Source: an uncultured Acidimicrobiales bacterium (GTDB lineage Bacteria > Actinomycetota > Acidimicrobiia > Acidimicrobiales > SZUA-35). Taken from it: 64,000 bases of DNA. The position numbers and the translations under genes are program-made. The notes beneath the pieces were generated by a model. The model was not told the origin of the DNA. It did not search any database and saw only the letters and a program-made list of their open reading frames with translations. The stretch lies in assembly GCA_937997485.1 (NCBI GenBank), contig CALKTH010000004.1, forward strand, positions 1 to 64,000, written 5' to 3'. Below are positions 25,396 to 33,074 of this stretch, piece by piece. Positions within the stretch are counted from its first letter, which is position 1. Every line of letters starts with the position of its first letter.

Positions 25396-26404
25396 TCCCG
25401 TTTGGGTCCCAGAGGTCTTGCCAGTCCTGGCCTTCACGCCAGAGGAAGACCTGACCCTTGATGAGCCGGCAGTCTCGGTCCGCCGCTGTGATGCTCGCCA
25501 TCTCGTCGCTCGAGAGCACGGGGCCGATGCTGGCCAACAAGTTCGAGTGGTAGTTCCGCTGTGTCGTCGAGAACGGGATGGGAATCTGTCCTCGTTGAAC
25601 CGCCCAACGAATGGCGATGGTGGCCGGATGAACTCCATGGGCCTTTGCGATGTCGGTGATGATCGGATCGTCCAGGGGAGCGGAGTCCTCGTCGGTGCGG
25701 TCTCGTTCGGGGCGGGCCGGCGAGCCCAATGGCGAGTAGCCGATGGGGACGATTCCTGCCTGGGTCACGGTGTCGAAGAGGTCGGGCTGCTGGAAGTGAG
25801 GATGCAGCTCCATCTCGTTTGCAGCCGGAGCGATCGTGGCGTCCCGCAGCACGAGCTCCAGCTTCGGCACGGTCATATTCGAAGTTCCGATGTGCCGGAC
25901 GAGGCCACGGTCAACGAGCCGTTCCATCTGGGCCCACGTTTCCATGTAGCGCTCGTGCACGTAGGGCTGGGCATCGGCATGGCGGGCTTCGACCGACACG
26001 CCAGGATCGTGGTGGTTCGGGAACGGCCAGTGGACGAGGAAGAGGTCAAGGTGATCGAGCTGGAGATCACGAAGTGACGCTTCGCAGGACGCTTCGACCT
26101 CGTGATGGCGGTCATTCCATACTTTCGACGTGACCCAGAGCTCGTCTCGAGCCACGCCGCGCGTCTGAGCCTCGTTGAGCACCTGCCCGATCTCGGCTTC
26201 GTTCCCGTAGACGGCGGCGCAGTCGATATGGCGGTAGCCCACCTGAATGGCGTCGCTGACAGCGGTTGCGATCTGTGCCGCCGTGATGTGGTCGGACCCG
26301 AACGTCCCGAGACCAATGGCTGGAATCGAGTCGCCGGTCTGGCCGATCAGCTGGCGCGGGACGAGGGCAGGATCCACCGGTTCGATCATGGAGTGGTCCG
26401 TCAT
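25382..26404 (-). CDS. Aldo/keto reductase
   Basis: A 340-residue NADPH-dependent oxidoreductase with the full catalytic tetrad: Asp in YRHIDCAAVYGNE, Tyr in the same motif, Lys in TSKVWN and His in LVHWPF. The family signature GTSNMTV near residue 180 follows, and the cofactor-binding end has IPIPFSTTQ. The substrate is unknown. It lies 2 nt after ispH on the same strand and is presumably expressed with it. Confidence 0.88.
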   Translation of the reverse strand: MTDHSMIEPVDPALVPRQLIGQTGDSIPAIGLGTFGSDHITAAQIATAVSDAIQVGYRHIDCAAVYGNEAEIGQVLNEAQTRGVARDELWVTSKVWNDRHHEVEASCEASLRDLQLDHLDLFLVHWPFPNHHDPGVSVEARHADAQPYVHERYMETWAQMERLVDRGLVRHIGTSNMTVPKLELVLRDATIAPAANEMELHPHFQQPDLFDTVTQAGIVPIGYSPLGSPARPERDRTDEDSAPLDDPIITDIAKAHGVHPATIAIRWAVQRGQIPIPFSTTQRNYHSNLLASIGPVLSSDEMASITAADRDCRLIKGQVFLWREGQDWQDLWDPNGIIPT

Positions 26405-26406
26405 CT

Positions 26407-27531
26407 TCAGAGCGTGACCAAGACGTCAGAGGCACCGATCTGGCGATCATTCAGCTCTGGTCGACGAGCGACCGACCCGCCAAGGCCGAGTGTGGCGATG
26501 GTGTCGATGGCGCTGAGTAGCTCTCGGAGGTTCCTCGGCGGAGGGAAGTACTCGTCCTCGTCGGTGATGCGGATCTCCTGAACTCCTTGCGCCGGATTCA
26601 GGAATGAGATGACGGCCTGAACGACGTCTTCGGGGGCGGACGCTCCCGCCGTCACGCCAACCGTGCCGGCCAGCCCCGCTGGCAGCTCATTCGGTCCGTT
26701 GACCCGGAAGACTCGGGAGCAGCCGGCTTCGGTGGCGAGCTTGGCGAGCGCATTCGTATTGGAGCTGTTCGCCGAACCGATCACCACGATCGCGTCGCAC
26801 CGCTCGGCGATGGACATGAGCGCTGATTGCCGGTTGGTCGTAGCGAAGCACAAGTCGGAGCGGCCAGGTTGCCAGAGATCGGGGAACCGCTTCTTGGCGG
26901 CGTCGGCGACGGCGCTCCAGTCTCGATGCGAGAGCGTTGTCTGGGCGAGAAGCGCCGTGGGCTCCTCGAAGTCGGGGAGCGCGGCCACCTCGTCGATGGA
27001 CTCCACTCGGCTGATGGCATCCGGAGCGACCGCCATGGTGCCGACCGCTTCCTCGTGACCATCGTGGCCGACGTAAATCACCCGGTAGCCCTTCTTGGCT
27101 CTCACCTTCACCTCGTGGTGGACCTTCGTCACGAGCGGACACACGGCGTCCACGACGTAGCTACCGCGAGCCCGGGCAGCAGCGACGACCTCGGGTGCCG
27201 ATCCGTGGGCGGACAGCATGATCGGCCGGCCCTCGGGCACTTCGTCGATCTCGTCGACGAACACGACGCCGAGCTCCTCGAAGCGGTCCACAACGAGCTT
27301 GTTGTGCACGATCTCGTGGTAGCAGTAGACGGGAGCCTCAAAGGCTCGCACCATCCAACTCAGCGCTTTGATGGCCATTTCGACGCCCGCACAAAACCCA
27401 CGCGGAGCGCACAAAAGCACTTCGTCAACCCCGCTGCCGGACTCAACCGCGCCGACGGACCCAACGCTGTCGTCGGCTTGGCTCGCGGGGTCGTTCCCCG
27501 TCGGTGCAGGTGTCATCGGCTCAGTCGGCAT
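26407..27531 (-). CDS. ispH: 4-hydroxy-3-methylbut-2-enyl diphosphate reductase
   Basis: A 374-residue iron-sulfur enzyme, the last step of the MEP pathway, giving isopentenyl and dimethylallyl diphosphate. The three [4Fe-4S] cysteines are in APRGFCAGV near residue 47, DAVCPLVTK near 130 and DLCFATTNRQ near 228. Substrate His residues lie in HEIVHNK, and VIGSANSSNTN is the terminal phosphate loop. A disordered amino extension of about 35 residues is longer than usual. The start has its own -10 element. Confidence 0.95.
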   Translation of the reverse strand: MPTEPMTPAPTGNDPASQADDSVGSVGAVESGSGVDEVLLCAPRGFCAGVEMAIKALSWMVRAFEAPVYCYHEIVHNKLVVDRFEELGVVFVDEIDEVPEGRPIMLSAHGSAPEVVAAARARGSYVVDAVCPLVTKVHHEVKVRAKKGYRVIYVGHDGHEEAVGTMAVAPDAISRVESIDEVAALPDFEEPTALLAQTTLSHRDWSAVADAAKKRFPDLWQPGRSDLCFATTNRQSALMSIAERCDAIVVIGSANSSNTNALAKLATEAGCSRVFRVNGPNELPAGLAGTVGVTAGASAPEDVVQAVISFLNPAQGVQEIRITDEDEYFPPPRNLRELLSAIDTIATLGLGGSVARRPELNDRQIGASDVLVTL

Positions 27532-27537
27532 CCGGTC

Positions 27538-27543
27538 ATCGTA
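27538..27543 (-). promoter_or_regulatory. -10 element of ispH (leaderless)
   Basis: TACGAT on the minus strand lies 6 nt before ATG 27531. Confidence 0.55.
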
Positions 27544-27583
27544 CCGATGCCATTGCCTCAGAGTTGGACCCGGTGGGGCTCCC

Positions 27584-28357
27584 TCAGGGGCGCACGAACG
27601 AGGGCTGAATGAACGCCTTGGCAGTTGACTTCAGCGTCCCATACGCCGCGTTGAACAGGACGCTTCCCAATGAGACTCGAACACCGAGTGCGGCCAGCGT
27701 CGCCAGCTCTGGTGTTCCGGGAATGGCAAGCACGTTGACCGGACCACCGACCTCGCTGAGCACGCGCTGAATCGAGGCAGCGTCGGACAGACCTGGCGCA
27801 TACACACAACCGGCGCCTGCCTCCCGATAGAGGGTCAGCCGGCGAAGTGTGTCCTCCACGTCGGTGCCGCCGTACAAGTGGCTCTCACAACGAGCGGTCA
27901 GCACGATGCCGTGCTCCGCACACGCACGTGCCGCTTCGCTCACGGCCTGGACAGCGGCATCGGCGTCGACGATGGCTTCTGCGGAGGGGTCGTAGTCCTC
28001 GATGGAGCAGCCGCTGGCCCCAGCCTCAGCCAGCAGCCTCACCGTCTCGGTGATACCGCCGGGTTGATCCGGGAACAGCATCTCGCTGTCGACGTTGAGC
28101 GGCACGCCGATCTGGTCGACGAGATCGGCCACGTGATGGACCAGCTCGTCCCGGCTGACCTCTTGGTCGTCCTTGCCAATGGCTCGGCCGAAGCCAGCGC
28201 TCGTTGTCGCCAGGGCGGCGAAGCCCAGTTCCTCGAGCATCCGGGCCGAGCCGCGATCCCACGGATTCGGCATGACGAAGAACCCACCAGCATGAAGGTC
28301 TCGGAAACGAGCACGGAGCTCATCGATGGTGGTGTCAGAAGTTGCGTGTGAGCTCAT
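27584..28357 (-). CDS. Isocitrate lyase/PEP mutase superfamily enzyme
   Basis: A 257-residue TIM-barrel enzyme. MPNPWDRGSARMLEELGFAA opens the barrel, NVDSEMLFPD supplies metal-binding Asp/Glu, SIEDYD is the second metal site, and LTARCESHLYGG contains the ICL-type catalytic region with Cys as in methylisocitrate lyases and PEP-mutase relatives. Close relatives include oxaloacetate-decarboxylase-like and carboxyphosphonoenolpyruvate mutase-like proteins; the reaction is undetermined. GGAGA lies 6 nt upstream of the start. It precedes ispH by 52 nt. Confidence 0.8.
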   Translation of the reverse strand: MSSHATSDTTIDELRARFRDLHAGGFFVMPNPWDRGSARMLEELGFAALATTSAGFGRAIGKDDQEVSRDELVHHVADLVDQIGVPLNVDSEMLFPDQPGGITETVRLLAEAGASGCSIEDYDPSAEAIVDADAAVQAVSEAARACAEHGIVLTARCESHLYGGTDVEDTLRRLTLYREAGAGCVYAPGLSDAASIQRVLSEVGGPVNVLAIPGTPELATLAALGVRVSLGSVLFNAAYGTLKSTAKAFIQPSFVRP

Positions 28358-28433
28358 GAGGTCTCCAGGGCAAGGTGGGCTGGATCCAATCGTACGCGAG
28401 CAACGTTTCGGGGACCGCCGAAACGTCAGGTCC

Positions 28434-28439
28434 TACGGT
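28434..28439 (+). promoter_or_regulatory. -10 element, leaderless start at 28446
   Basis: TACGGT lies 6 nt before the ATG. Confidence 0.5.
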
Positions 28440-28445
28440 GCTTGC

Positions 28446-29234
28446 ATGCCCTCGACGAACGATGTGCTCCTCAACGGTGCGGCCCTCGTTGGCTTCGTAC
28501 CAGACCCCGGACGACCGCTTCACCAGGTGCAGGCCGTCATGGCTCGCTTCAGCGATGGCACAGACCATCAGCGCCGACGAGCTGTGGCCGTCGATGCCCT
28601 CCGACGGCTTGACGTGGAAGCTGCACGGCAGCGTTCGTATGACATGGCGGCGAGGGCGCTCCGGTCGGAAGAGACGGTCGACTTGGCGCCGCTGGCTCGA
28701 ACAGTCCCCACCTCGGTGCTGTGCGAGCTGATGGGGTTGTCTCCCGCCATCGTTGTTCCGACGATCGATGCGCTTTGTCGAGCTCTCGCTCCGATGGGGG
28801 GAGTTGTCGACCGGCCCGATGATGAGGCTGTGATGGCTGGCCTCCACGAGGCATTCGGCGACATGGACGAGGTCGTTGTCAATCGACTGTCGCTGCTGTT
28901 CCAGGCCATGGACGCCACCTCATCGCTCATCAGCCTTGAGGTCATCCGCTGGGCTGATGCGCGGGCCACCCGGCGTCCTGCTGTGAGCGAGACGCGACGG
29001 ACTGTTGACGGCGAAACTGTGGTGGTGAGGTTCGAGCATCCCGGCGAGGAGTTCGGACGGGGCGCTCACGCCTGCCCGGGTCAGGGCTTGGCCGAGGCGA
29101 TGGTGAGGGGCTTTCTCGACGCAGTTCGGGCCAGCGGGAGAACACTGACGCTCCGCGTCGAGGAGATCAGCTTCGAAGACCGACCGAACCTGCGGGTGGC
29201 CGTTGCCTTGCCGACGCGACGGCTTGCTCGCTAG
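28446..29234 (+). CDS. Miniature cytochrome-P450-like protein
   Basis: A 262-residue protein against about 400 for ordinary bacterial P450s. The heme-ligand signature FGRGAHACPG is at residues 203-212 with Cys210 as expected thiolate. An I-helix-like QAMDATSS lies at 153-160 and an ExxR-like EVIR at 165-168, followed by ATRR. The stretch that normally joins ExxR to the heme loop (the ANRDP meander) is largely missing, and the amino region before residue 35 is short. It may be a compact heme protein or a degenerate paralogue. No ferredoxin or reductase gene is adjacent. It converges with the CFA-synthase-like gene (4-nt overlap). Confidence 0.65.
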   Translation: MPSTNDVLLNGAALVGFVPDPGRPLHQVQAVMARFSDGTDHQRRRAVAVDALRRLDVEAARQRSYDMAARALRSEETVDLAPLARTVPTSVLCELMGLSPAIVVPTIDALCRALAPMGGVVDRPDDEAVMAGLHEAFGDMDEVVVNRLSLLFQAMDATSSLISLEVIRWADARATRRPAVSETRRTVDGETVVVRFEHPGEEFGRGAHACPGQGLAEAMVRGFLDAVRASGRTLTLRVEEISFEDRPNLRVAVALPTRRLAR

Positions 29235-30586
29235 TCCCGAATGAGCGCAAGACCGTCGGGCCGCCAGTGCTTGCCAGCAAAAACGATCTGATTGACGGTG
29301 CAGTGCCGCTCGAGGAATCCGGCTTCGCAGTACGCCAGATAGAAGCGCCACAGACGGCAGAACCGGTCGTCCAGTCCCAGCGCTTTCACGTCGTCGATGC
29401 GTTCGTCGAACTTCATCCGCCAGCGACGAAGTGTCTCTGCGTAGTGAGCGCTCATGTCCTCGACATCGATGACCTGCATCTGTGTGGCGCTCGACACTGA
29501 CTTGGTGATCGCACCAATCGACGGCAGGAATCCGCCGGGGAAGATGAAACGACGGATGAAGTCCTCGGTGTTCTTCGTGCGTTCGTAGCGACGGTCCGGC
29601 ACACATATGGCTTGGATCGCGGCCAGTCCGTCATCGGCCAGGCATCGCTCGATGGTGGCGAAGAAGCGGTCGTAGTCCCGCCAGTCGACCGCTTCGATCA
29701 TCTCGATGCTGACAACCCGATCAAAGGTGCCGTCCAGGTCCCGCCAGTCGCTGTCCAACAGGGTGACCTCGCGAGACTGATTCGCCAGACCGACACGTCG
29801 AGTCGCTTCTTTGAGCTGCTCGGAGGAGATCGTGGTAGTGGTCACACGGCAACCAGCGGTGTCGACAGCACGCAGAGCAAAGCCGCCCCATCCGGTGCCG
29901 ATCTCCAGCACAGAGTGCTCGGAGGAGACACCGAGCTTGTCCAGCAGCCGGTCGTACTTGTGTTGGCTACCTTCGGCCAACGCCGCCTCGGCGCTGGGAA
30001 AGACAGCCGAAGAGTATGTCAGTGTTTCGTCGAGGAAGATCCGGAAGAAGTCGTTGCCGAGGTCGTAGTGACTGGCGATGTCCTCCTTGTTGCGACTCTT
30101 GGATCGGGCGGGCAACGCCGCCCTGACTCGGTCGGTCGCCCACCCTGTCGCGTTGGATACGCGGTTGCGGAGTTCGTCGATGTGTTCGATGTTGCGGATG
30201 ATCACTCGTACGGTTGCGACTGGATCCTCGCTGTGCCACCACTCCTCGAAGTAGCCGCGGCCCAGCCCGATAGATCCCTCCTTGACGAGAGCGGTCCACG
30301 CTCGGTTGTCGAGGATGTGGAGGGTTGCGGTGAGGCTGCTCGAATCGTCCACATCGAGGCTGCCATAGGCGGTGGTCACGGGGGCGCCGGTGGTGTGGTC
30401 GACGACGATCAGCTGATCCCGTCGCATCCTGGACAGCAACGTGGTGACGACGGATCGAGCCACCTTGACCGAGAGCCCGTTGGCCTCATCGGGAGTGCCG
30501 CCAGCGTGTCGGAGCAGTCGGTCCGGGCTGACGGTTGCTTCCTCAGCGGAGTGATCGTGGTTGGTGGGGTGCGCGGTCGAGGTCAT
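29231..30586 (-). CDS. cfa: Cyclopropane-fatty-acyl-phospholipid synthase family methyltransferase
   Basis: A 451-residue SAM-dependent enzyme that modifies the double bond of phospholipid acyl chains. Signatures are IASHYDLGNDFF near residue 175, LTYSSAVF, the SAM motif LEIGTGWGGFA near 230, and IEMIEAVDWRDYD near 300. The amino third is the usual CFA non-catalytic domain. Its start lies 44 nt inside the DUF1365 gene, and no alternative start fits. With the two upstream genes it forms a lipid-modification operon. The product could be cyclopropane, methyl-branched or furan-type acyl chains. Confidence 0.88.
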   Translation of the reverse strand: MTSTAHPTNHDHSAEEATVSPDRLLRHAGGTPDEANGLSVKVARSVVTTLLSRMRRDQLIVVDHTTGAPVTTAYGSLDVDDSSSLTATLHILDNRAWTALVKEGSIGLGRGYFEEWWHSEDPVATVRVIIRNIEHIDELRNRVSNATGWATDRVRAALPARSKSRNKEDIASHYDLGNDFFRIFLDETLTYSSAVFPSAEAALAEGSQHKYDRLLDKLGVSSEHSVLEIGTGWGGFALRAVDTAGCRVTTTTISSEQLKEATRRVGLANQSREVTLLDSDWRDLDGTFDRVVSIEMIEAVDWRDYDRFFATIERCLADDGLAAIQAICVPDRRYERTKNTEDFIRRFIFPGGFLPSIGAITKSVSSATQMQVIDVEDMSAHYAETLRRWRMKFDERIDDVKALGLDDRFCRLWRFYLAYCEAGFLERHCTVNQIVFAGKHWRPDGLALIRD

Positions 30587-31397
30587 GGCGGAGTACGTCC
30601 GTTCTGGAGGGGCGGGTTCGTTTGTCGGGATGGGAGATGAAGGGCACACGTTTGGCCCAAAGGCGAGCCGCCTGGGCATGGATTCCGACGCTCACCCGAT
30701 GGGTGGGAAACGGTGTCTGGCGCAGCGACTTCGACAGGCTCGAGCGGGAGGCCGGGACGCGGTGGAGCTGGAGCGTGGTGTTGACGACGGGGACAGGCGG
30801 CGCATCGGTTGTGGGTGGCTCCTCGTGGGGAACGACATCGAGGGAGAAGTGCACCTGATCGTCGCGATCCTGGAGACGCAGCGCGTAGTCGTAGGCCTCG
30901 TCGAGAAACGGAGAAACGTGGAGGGTCTTGGGGAAGCGGGCGTGGAACACGCCGTCAGTGCGGACGAGCGGGACGGCGTATCGGTGGCGTTCCTTCCACG
31001 GCGTATTGGTGACTTCCAACACGGCGCCTTGCGGCGTTGTCGCGTCATGCTCATCCCAGACGACGAAGAGGGTGATGGGGTTGAAGAGCCAGCCCCAACG
31101 ACGGAGCTGGGTGAGCATGCGAACCGGACCACGGGGTGGAGAGGGCAACACGTCAGCCAGGTCGGCGCGGGCGGCGTTTGCCAGTGAGCCGGCGGGCTGG
31201 GATCCGTAGTCTTCACGGCGGAACCGGACCGGTGCGGGGCGAGATGCGGACCAGGCCGGATGGAGGCGACACAGGGCCTCCGGCTCGTCGGGATCGATCC
31301 AGACTTGGGAGACGTCATAGGTGAAGGCATGCTCGGCTGGTGCGTTGCGCCGATGCCACACGACGCCGTCGCAGACCGCCGGCGGTCCCGGCCTCAT
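30543..31397 (-). CDS. DUF1365 family protein
   Basis: A 284-residue protein of the DUF1365 family, whose members nearly always sit between an FAD oxidoreductase and a CFA synthase. Recognisable parts are GVVWHRRNAPAEHAFTYDV near the start, GWLFNPITLFVVWD near 115-130 and HVSPFLDEAYDY. The function is not established; a role in acyl-chain modification is inferred from context. ATG 31397, with AAAGGG 7 nt upstream, was chosen; the open frame extends 234 nt into the upstream gene without family similarity. Confidence 0.85.
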   Translation of the reverse strand: MRPGPPAVCDGVVWHRRNAPAEHAFTYDVSQVWIDPDEPEALCRLHPAWSASRPAPVRFRREDYGSQPAGSLANAARADLADVLPSPPRGPVRMLTQLRRWGWLFNPITLFVVWDEHDATTPQGAVLEVTNTPWKERHRYAVPLVRTDGVFHARFPKTLHVSPFLDEAYDYALRLQDRDDQVHFSLDVVPHEEPPTTDAPPVPVVNTTLQLHRVPASRSSLSKSLRQTPFPTHRVSVGIHAQAARLWAKRVPFISHPDKRTRPSRTDVLRHDLDRAPHQPRSLR

Positions 31398-31416
31398 CGG
31401 GCGGCCCTTTTGCGTG

Positions 31417-32700
31417 TCAGCCCCATGGCACTCCAAGCCGTTCGCAGACCCGGCGACCGGACGCAATGCCGTCCTCGTGAAAGCCGTAGGACCAATAGGC
31501 GCCGCAAAAGTGCGTGCGGTTTGCACCGTCGATGTCGGCGAATCTCGCTTGGGCGGCGATCGCTGGACCATCGAAGACCGGATGCGCGTAGCGGTACCGG
31601 CCGAGGACCTGAGCCGGATCGATGCGGTCATCCGAATTGAGACTCACGAGATAGCGGCGGGAACCAGGCAAGCGCTGCAGATCGGTCATGTCGTACGTCA
31701 GCGTGGCGCGACCCTCACCGGCTGGTCGGTCGTAGTTCCAGGCTGACCAGGCCGAGCGCACCGGCGAAAGGACGGAGGTGTCGGTGTGCAAGGTCGCGTC
31801 GTTGGGCTGATAGCGAATCGCTCCAAGGACCTCCTTCTCGGCGGGCGAGGCATCCTCCAGCATCCCCAGAGCTTGATCCGAGTGGCAAGCGAGAATCACG
31901 CGATCGAACGTCTCGGTTGTTGCCGAACCGTGTGTGGTGAAGTCGATGCGAACGTCGGCATCGCTTCGGACGATCGATGTGACGGGAGAGCTGAGCCGGA
32001 CCTCCCCTGGGAACCTGTCGATCAGTGCATCGACATAGGTGCGACTGCCGCCGGTGACGGTTCGCCATTGCGGCCGATTGCCGACACCCAAGAGACCATG
32101 GTTCGACAGGAAACGCAGCAGGCTGATCAGTGGGAATGCATCGAACGTGGCCGGATCAGCCGACCACACCGAGGCGCCCATCGGAATCAGATGCAGGTCG
32201 ATGAAGGCTCGGGAGTAGCGGCCTTCCCGAAGAAAGTCGCCCAGACTCTGGTCGTCGAGCCGATTGCGAGCGCTGTCGTCGGCGGCGAGCAGCTTGTTCG
32301 CCGCTCGATAGAAGCGTGCGATGTCAATGAGCATGCGCCACATCTCCGGGCGCACGATGTTGCGGCGGTCGCCGAAGAGCGTGGCCAGACTGGTGGCCCG
32401 ATAGGTGAAGGGGGCGCCGCTGCGTTGACGATCGGTGACACCGAAGCTCATTTCTGTGTCCTGCACCGGAACATCAAGTTCGTCGAACAGGCGCACCAGG
32501 TTCGGGTAGTTGCGGTCGTTGTGGACGATGAACCCAGTGTCGATCGCTAGTGACCCAGCGAGTGGATCCTCTACCTGCACGGTGTTTGCGTGTCCACCAA
32601 GGCGCTCGTCGGCCTCGAAGAGCACGACGTCGTGATGAGGGCCCAGCACGTGGGCACAGGTGAGACCGGCAATGCCGGAGCCAATGATGGCGATGCGCAT
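31417..32700 (-). CDS. FAD-dependent oxidoreductase of the amine-oxidase/desaturase type
   Basis: A 427-residue flavoprotein. The amino end IAIIGSGIAGLTCAHVL is the FAD Rossmann motif, followed by EADERLGGHANTV and DTGFIVHNDRNYPNL, characteristic of the group that pairs with DUF1365. The carboxyl end FCGAYWSYGFHEDGIASG is the second FAD contact. The cytosolic enzyme probably oxidises or desaturates a lipid-linked substrate before or after methylation by the downstream CFA-type enzyme. It is first in the operon; 19 nt separate it from DUF1365. Confidence 0.88.
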   Translation of the reverse strand: MRIAIIGSGIAGLTCAHVLGPHHDVVLFEADERLGGHANTVQVEDPLAGSLAIDTGFIVHNDRNYPNLVRLFDELDVPVQDTEMSFGVTDRQRSGAPFTYRATSLATLFGDRRNIVRPEMWRMLIDIARFYRAANKLLAADDSARNRLDDQSLGDFLREGRYSRAFIDLHLIPMGASVWSADPATFDAFPLISLLRFLSNHGLLGVGNRPQWRTVTGGSRTYVDALIDRFPGEVRLSSPVTSIVRSDADVRIDFTTHGSATTETFDRVILACHSDQALGMLEDASPAEKEVLGAIRYQPNDATLHTDTSVLSPVRSAWSAWNYDRPAGEGRATLTYDMTDLQRLPGSRRYLVSLNSDDRIDPAQVLGRYRYAHPVFDGPAIAAQARFADIDGANRTHFCGAYWSYGFHEDGIASGRRVCERLGVPWG

Positions 32701-32857
32701 GAATGGTGTTTCGTGGCAGAGGGGCGGGAGGGATGCACCGAGTGTGCGGCTCTATCCCACCACGGTCGGACTGCGAACGTGGCTCCCTCCCCGGATGTGT
32801 CCCCGCTCGGGGATGACGGCGACTCCCACCGCATCGGACTTCGCGCCGCCCCAACCG

Positions 32858-32942
32858 CTCGTGACCCCCGTGTTCTCGTGGCACCGTTACTTGCCGCCAG
32901 AGCGACAAGTAACGGTGCCACCAGAACGTGGGAGTCAACGAG
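32858..32942. repeat. Long near-perfect inverted repeat (hairpin element)
   Basis: Two arms of about 36 nt, at 32858-32893 and 32906-32942, are complementary with few mismatches around a 12-nt loop. The inner 15 bp, GGCACCGTTACTTG-type on the left and its complement on the right, are perfect. It lies between divergent promoters, so it is not a terminator of a flanking gene. A smaller related pair, GACTCCCAC at 32821 and GTGGGAGTC at 32928, adds to the symmetry. It could be a REP/MITE-like element. Confidence 0.8.
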
Positions 32943-33062
32943 GGCCTGGGGTGTGGTGTGGGTGTGGTGTGGAGACGAAAGACGAGAAGAGGGGAAGAAC
33001 CAAGGAAAAGCGAGGTGTGACGACAGAACGGCCGGTCCGGCTCTGCACTGGTGTGTGGCCCG

Positions 33063-33068
33063 TAGACT
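33063..33068 (+). promoter_or_regulatory. -10 element, leaderless start at 33075
   Basis: TAGACT lies 6 nt before the GTG start. Confidence 0.5.
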
Positions 33069-33074
33069 CTGTCG

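Larger units (their letters stand above)
32701..33074. other. Divergent intergenic region
   Basis: 374 bp between the minus-strand lipid operon and the plus-strand DUF512 gene. It holds a long inverted repeat (32858-32942), then a G/T-rich and a purine-rich stretch on the plus strand (about 32945-33020), and the -10 of the DUF512 gene. No credible ORF was found in it. Confidence 0.7.

Noticed and set aside
31398-31631. Longer DUF1365 reading frame
   Set aside because: The extra 78 codons lie inside the FAD oxidoreductase gene; a Shine-Dalgarno-like AAAGGG precedes ATG 31397, where the family begins.
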